DNA of 64,000 nucleotides, taken from Ceratotherium simum simum (Eukaryota > Chordata > Mammalia > Perissodactyla > Rhinocerotidae). Location of the stretch: positions 2,398,185 through 2,462,184 of the forward strand of contig NW_004454163.1 in the NCBI RefSeq assembly GCF_000283155.1, read 5' to 3'. Both the position numbers and the translations under genes were made by a program. Numbering within the stretch: position 1 is the first letter of the stretch; the number at the start of each line of letters is the position of its first letter. Below, piece by piece: positions 59,192-64,000 of this stretch. Below the pieces are notes generated by a model that saw nothing but the letters and a program-made list of their open reading frames with translations, searched no databases and was not told the DNA's origin.

Positions 59192-59597
59192 ATTCTTGTG
59201 TTAGTGCCATCAAGTCAATTCCGACTCCTGGAAACCCTGAGTATGACAGAGTGGAACACCGCCTGGTCTTTTTGTGCCATCCTTTCACCTTCTGGCGCTA
59301 TATCAGGCAATGCTTCGCTGCTATTCACAGGGTTTTCATGGGCAATTTTTTTGGAAGTGGGTGCCCAGGGCCTTCTTCCTAGTCTGTCTTAGTCTGGAAG
59401 CTCTCCTGAAACCTGTCCACCATGAGTGACCCTGCTGGTATTTGAAATACCTAAGGCATAGCTTTCAGCATCACAGCGACATGCTGCCACCACAGTATGA
59501 CAACCTACAGATGGGTGATATGGTTCCCTGACCATGAAATGAACCCAGGCAATGAGAGGGAGCACTGAATCTTAACCACTAGACCACCAAAGCTGGC
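59192..59597 (-). mobile_element. tRNA-Glu-type SINE with RTE-like 3' tail
   Basis: The right end read on the minus strand (59597 leftwards) starts GCCAGCTTTGGTGGTCTAGT, then GGTTAAGATTC and a degraded GGGTTCATTT box, matching the 5' and internal promoter parts of tRNA-Glu. The far end (59205-59235) is the complement of a 'gagtcggaattgacttgatggcac' type sequence, a tail shared by SINEs mobilised by RTE/BovB LINEs. Possible TSD: TATATATGTACATA at 59598-59611 against a similar stretch in the microsatellite at about 59159-59172. It is unlike the EREs in body and tail. It may be the MamSINE1 or a related tRNA-RTE family. Confidence 0.65.
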
Positions 59598-59614
59598 TAT
59601 ATATGTACATACTC

Positions 59615-60760
59615 CTAGTCAATATTCATTATTTACAGATTCCATATTTGTGAATTCACCTACTTGCTAAAATTTATTTTTAACTCAAAATCAACAGCCA
59701 TAGTGCTTTCCCAGTCATATGCAGACTTGCAGAGTGGTGAAAAATTTGAGTCACTTGATGTGCACATTCCCAGTGGAGGTCAAACAAGGTAGCCCTCTGT
59801 CTTCTATCTCAGCTCTCATACTGTAAACAAGTGCTCTTTTCAGTCTACTTAGCATCAAATTCTTTCGCATTTTTATGCTTTTGGTTGATGATTTCACTGT
59901 TTAAAATGCCCTCCAAGTGCAATACTGAAGTGCTGCTAAGCATAAGGGGGTTATGATATGCCTTATGGAGAAATATGTGTTAGATAAGCTTCATTTGGGC
60001 ATGAGTTATAATGCCATTGGCTCTGAGTTCAATGTTGATGAATGAACAACAGGGTACAATCAGAAAAAGGAAGAGGAAAGTCAACAAACTGTATGTGAAG
60101 CTACTCCGGAAAGTGCTCGAGTCACATCTATAGTGCATAATAACGCTATGGTGAAGATGGGAAAGTGGCTAAATTTGTAGATTCATGAGGTGATGACTGA
60201 TAAAAAAGGCAAAGTGGACTGTACTGTTGTGAAGCTGAAAGTCAAAGAAATTTATGATCGCATGATCCAGGTCAAGAAAATGTTAAACACATCTCAGCCA
60301 GTGCTGGCTTGCTCACATATTTCAAATGGAGATCTGGCATGAAAATATTAAACTTGAAGGCAAGGCAGATTCCACAGATCAGGAGGCTGCGGGAGAACTT
60401 AAAAAAATACCTGCTAAGTGTTATACAGGAAAAGGGTTTACAGAAGAGTTGGTTTTCAACAGTGATAAGACTAGCATATTTCACAAGGATGTTGGCAAAC
60501 AAATCTATGTAATGCAAAATAAAAATTGCAAAGTTCCTGGCTTTCAATTATTCAAAGACCATGAAATTAATTATATGTAAGAAATATATATTAAATATGA
60601 TGTCTTTAAACAGAAACACATGTAAAACAAAATATTGTGACTTGAGACTCTCAGGAAACTAACCCTGTATTTCTGCTAGGAGTAACAGTTTCATATTCGT
60701 TAATTCAGTGTTTCCAGTGAGTTTATAGAACAGAATTAGTGGGAATAATGAGAACTGATG
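59615..60760 (+). mobile_element. Tigger (pogo/Tc1-mariner) DNA transposon, internally deleted, with broken transposase
   Basis: Terminal regions match: left 'agtcaatattcattatttac' (59617) and right 'aataatgagaactgatg' (60744-60760), an imperfect inverted pair. The plus strand carries a 5' flank (59640-59900), the start of the transposase near 59905 (a KMPSKCNTEVLLSI-like reading) and a helix-turn-helix region. The stretch at 60297-60580 resembles Tigger transposase in two frames: a GWLTCFKWR-like segment near 60305-60335, then 60326-60580 with ENIKLEGKADSTDQEA and EELVFNSDKTSIF (the usual NADET-like catalytic block, here NSDK). Frame changes occur near 60335 and 60026. After 60580 the catalytic remainder is missing and 3' sequence follows, so the element is much shorter than an autonomous Tigger. 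No activity expected. Confidence 0.82.
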
Positions 60761-60765
60761 TTTAT

Positions 60766-60853
60766 ATACATATATAAATACACACACACACACACACGTG
60801 TGTGTGTATGTATGCATGTGTATGTGTAAGAATGTATACACATACACACACTC
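60766..60853. repeat. (CA)n(TG)n palindromic microsatellite
   Basis: A CA run at about 60780-60797 followed at once by a GT run at 60798-60807, an inverted repeat centred on CACGTG, then TATG/CATA units. It lies just outside the right end of the Tigger. Confidence 0.88.
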
Positions 60854-60854
60854 T

Positions 60855-61400
60855 GAAATGTTCTAGTAGATATGAAAAAACTGATAATGATTGAGAGAAG
60901 GGAACTATTTTAGGAGGAAAGTCTATAAATTAATGAGGTGTTGGAATCCAATGCACAAATTGAGGTTCTTTTATTAGATTGCAGCAGTCAGCCCATCCGT
61001 TGTAATATGAGGAAAGACAAAATATATATGTACAGATACAATTGAATCTGTAGACATGTAAATGGAAGCATCTGGAAGTTTTCCAATTCCTCTACTAATG
61101 AAAAGCATGGTTAGTAACTGAGAGTTAGGAGAGGGAAAAGGTTGCAGGGGTTTGAGGAACAAGGAGCAGAGAAAGAAGAGTTGAGTGATGGAGTGAATCT
61201 ACCAGGGACCTAGAGAGTAGGATTGCCTGGCAGGACCGAAGTCCCTTTGAGGTTTGTAATCATGAATTTAAAGTGAGTCCGATCAGCATTTTTATGGCTT
61301 TTCTCAATCCACTTTCACTTGTTCAGGTGCAGGTAAGAAATATGTGAAGTGTTGCATTTAACCATGTTGAAATCTTGCTGGAAGGAAGATTGTTAAAGCT
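60855..61400 (-). mobile_element. L2 LINE, part 3 (5'-ward), minus strand
   Basis: L2 text resumes where part 2 stopped: 'aatgttctagtagatatg' (60857), 'ggaatccaatgcacaaattg' (60944), 'ggtttgaggaacaagg' (61149), 'catgaatttaaagtgagtccg' (61260). The order matches the comparable stretch of the L2 at 32460-32880. Confidence 0.65.
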
Positions 61401-61484
61401 ACAATTTAAATATATTTTTAGAATTTTAGAATTGGAAGAAACTTTAGAAGTTTTTTTTACCTTTGGAAGAAAAAGTATTTCAGA

Positions 61485-61692
61485 TCACAGATTTTGAAGC
61501 TGGGTGAACTTGCTTCCAAATGCCAGAAACATCTATTATTAGACTTAGCAAATTACTTTTTTTAGCAGTAAATTGGAAAAAATAACATTTTTCTTTCAGA
61601 GTAGTTTAAAGATTAACATAAAACAAAGAAGAAAAATATAAAGAAAGCAGCTATTACAGAGTCAGGCACATAACTGGTGTTCAAAACACGTT
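61485..61692 (+). repeat. MIR SINE, diverged
   Basis: 'tgaagctgggtgaacttgc', 'gacttagcaaattac' and 'cagagtcaggcacataactggtg' fit MIR on the plus strand. Confidence 0.5.
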
Positions 61693-62540
61693 CATTTGCT
61701 TCTACCTTAGTCTGCATTTAAAAATGATCAACTAGGGATGTTTAGAAACAATTTGAGAATCTCAAAAATATTTACAGCTTTTTTCTCTGCTTCTGCTGAC
61801 TGTTTTTAAATTCTTCAATGGCCTTGGCAAAAGAGAAACTTTAGCAGAAAAAGTTCAGTTCACTGACTCTTCTTAATCAGCCCAAATTTGCCTTTCCATA
61901 AGGCCAGAGAGTGAGAATAACAACTATTTCATGATTTGTCCATTTGCCTTTTGCTCATTACATTCTTCTCCACCACTCTTGGGTATAAGGCAAAAAGCTT
62001 TCTCTGCAGGCAGTTTACCATCAACAGAGAAAATGACAACTCTTAAGCTTCTTCCAGAAAAGAGTAAAACTCTTCAGAGAATGTTCCATGGCTCCTGAGT
62101 TAACTTTAGAATCGATGCTTTAGCATAGGGCTTCAGCATATTTAAGCAATCCCCTTTTGGTGACCATCCTTTTCTACAGAAAAGTCCATGTGGCTCCCAG
62201 TGCAGGTTCGGGTCTGGGGACAGTCTCTTGGGTCGGACATTCAAAGCTCAGGCTTGAGGTTTTAAAATTGTTCCACTTTGATAATCTGGATACATAAATA
62301 AGACAATCATCCATCCTGTTAGTTCTTTTCTGATGCTGTACCTTAATTCTAGGCACGGACTCCTACTTTGTTCTAAAATTAAGCTCACTTCAGTTCTGGC
62401 AAGGCAGCTCTGGCCTTTCTGCTCTAGACTACGTCTCCATAAGGCATTACTAGTCAGTCAATGACTGGGTACTGTCGTCTCATTCATGCAGATCCTTCTC
62501 CCTCCCCCACCTTCGGCACCCAACACAACAGCTATAGGAA
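61693..62540. other. Unannotated stretch
   Basis: Nothing recognised. Confidence 0.4.
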
Positions 62541-62544
62541 CATT

Positions 62545-63400
62545 ATTTCAGTGAGAGCACCCTGTGTACAAGCCACCATACTAAGCACTTTTCCTGTATC
62601 ATCTGTTTATTCCCATAGTAGAGGCTACTATTACAACAACTTTACAAGCACAGATACCGAAAAAAAAAAAAAGAAGTGAAAAGAAAGATACTGTCCTGGC
62701 CCTCTTGAAGCTAAACTCTAGCAGCAGAGATAATTATTAAACAACTAATTGCAAAATTAATTATGAAATGACAATAGTGATAAGTGCTCTGACAAGGCCA
62801 GATACACTAGGAATGCATTGCATACTATAGACCTGACTGGTTCTGGGGAGTCTGGGAAGTCAGGGAGAGCTTCCTTGAGGAAATGCTATCTAAGCTAAAT
62901 TCCAAAGGAAGAGCTGAAATTAACTCTGATGACGGGGAAGGAGGAGAAGTGTGGTCACTTCAGAAGAAGAAACGTCTCTTCTGGAGACATTGCAGAAAGG
63001 ACTGAGAATAAATGCAGAGGGACTGGAGCGACAGGAAGGAAGAGGAGTCTGAGACGAGGCTAGAGGGCAGAAGGCAGATCATGCAGGACATTCAGGCCTC
63101 CCTAGAACTTTGTTCTTTCTCCTGAGAGCGAGGGGAACCTCTCTGAGTGATTTGGGGAGAGTGAGGGGAGGTGGCTACAGTGAAAGCAGGGAGACTGTTA
63201 GGAGGCCAGGGCAATATTCCAAGATGATAAGAGATGATGGCAGCCTGGACTACTATGGTGGCAGACAGGAAGGAAAAAGTGAATGGGTTTAAGAGAAATT
63301 TAGTAGCGGAATTAGCTGGATATCATGGCAAAGGAAGCTATGGGGGTGAGAGTGATGAATGAATGTCAGTCAGCTGGATGGAATGCTCTAAGGGCACACC
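62545..63400 (-). mobile_element. L2 LINE 3' region, minus strand
   Basis: Starts with the complement of the L2 3' end ('gagagcaccctgtgtacaagccaccatactaagcactt' near 62554). Then come 'gtgataagtgctctgacaagg' (62777), 'agagcttccttgaggaaatg' (62868), 'gcagatcatgcaggacattc' (63074), 'agactgttaggaggcc' (63192) and 'gatgatggcagcctggac' (63232). An A-run lies at 62660-62672. Confidence 0.75.
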
Positions 63401-63775
63401 TTTAATAAACCAGAAAAGCTATGTTTCTTTACCCTATAGGGATATAAGGGACACGTTCTAGAATGATTACCATTTACAGTGTTTAAAAAATATTCTTACC
63501 TCAGGATATGTTTCAGGGGTTTGAAATGTTTCCTTCCACGGTACACCTCTGTCACCTGGGATTGGGAAACAAAGGGCAGGCCTACATTGACAGGTTCAGG
63601 ATAGAAATTCAGCCATTGGGAGAACCCAGCTCAAGGGTCAAAGATCAACACCCAGGGGTTAATTATTTGACAATGTGCCTTTAGGTACTGAGTAGTTTAT
63701 TTAGAACTCTGTATTATTGACACTTTTGGGTAATATATATCATTTATGGACACTATAATAACATGATAATTGCTA
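63401..63775. other. Unannotated stretch
   Basis: Nothing recognised. Confidence 0.4.
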
Positions 63776-63779
63776 TATT

Positions 63780-63940
63780 GTCTACTTTCTACCAGGTATA
63801 CATATTACCTGATTTTATCAATCCTTATGCTAGCTTTCTAGGTTAATGTTCTGAGTGATCGAGTTACCGTTTCAAAGTTAGAAAGGTGGTAAGAGGCAGA
63901 GGCCAGGCATGACTAGGTGTGTGTCGCCCCTCGGCCTGGC
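63780..63940 (-). repeat. Possible MIR fragment
   Basis: 'cctgattttatcaatccttatg' and 'aggtggtaagaggcagaggccaggcatgac' fit the complement of MIR. Strongly diverged. Confidence 0.4.
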
Positions 63941-64000
63941 TCTAGATTGTTCTGCAGCACAGCAAAGCCTGAAGGGAGACCCCGTGAACAACGTGCCTCA

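Noticed and set aside
59030..59392. 120-codon plus-strand frame with cysteine/tyrosine-rich middle
   Set aside because: It crosses a TA/TG microsatellite and the antisense of a SINE.
59540..59597. A tRNA-Glu gene on the minus strand
   Set aside because: Box B is degraded, the stems do not pair fully and it is continuous with a SINE body.
60309..60580. Overlapping plus-strand frames as a host gene
   Set aside because: They match Tigger transposase in alternate frames and sit between the transposon ends.

Overview
This window is mammalian nuclear DNA with no intact protein-coding gene. It is AT-rich and dominated by decayed mobile elements. The best clue to the organism is a tRNA-derived SINE whose head reads GGGGCCAGCC or GGGGCCGGCC, with a body ending in 'ttagctcagggc..aatcttcctc'. 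This matches the equine repetitive element (ERE) family of Perissodactyla, so a horse, rhinoceros or tapir relative is the likely source. Ten ERE copies are present, and six keep clear target-site duplications (TSDs). The origin is inferred from repeat recognition, not from a database search.

Layout, left to right. 0.9-1.4 kb: an unclassified repeat ending in an (AGT)n tract, then an ERE at 2.0 kb. 2.6-7.5 kb: a minus-strand L1 broken by an ERE. 8.6-14.3 kb: a decayed class III (ERVL-type) provirus with LTR-like ends and pol remnants, again split by an ERE. 16.9-24.3 kb: plus-strand L1 pieces, a second retroviral relic (17.8-19.5 kb) and an ERE. 27.5-34.3 kb: a probable LTR, an L2 (plus), an L1 (minus), an L2 (minus) and a CR1/L3 relic (minus). 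35.9-48.3 kb: short L1, MLT1-type LTR, MIR and hAT pieces, three EREs and an ERVL-type LTR. 49.5-52.6 kb: two LTRs of one family in inverted orientation flanking a different solo LTR. 52.9-55.4 kb: a processed, 5'-truncated pseudogene of the Rho GTPase-activating protein ARHGAP42 (minus). 55.6-61.4 kb: one long minus-strand L2 cut into three parts by a hAT element (itself carrying an ERE), a tRNA-Glu-type SINE and a Tigger transposon. 62.5-63.4 kb: another L2.

Nothing here works together as a pathway. The window is a layered record: L2, MIR and CR1 are oldest, then DNA transposons, old L1s and ERVL/MLT1 LTRs, and EREs are among the youngest insertions. I looked for coding exons, structured RNA genes, tandem arrays and gene clusters and found none I could support. 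No previously undescribed system is visible. The points most worth checking are the ARHGAP42 retrocopy, the inverted LTR pair, the three-part L2, and the ERE that duplicated an LTR polyadenylation signal.
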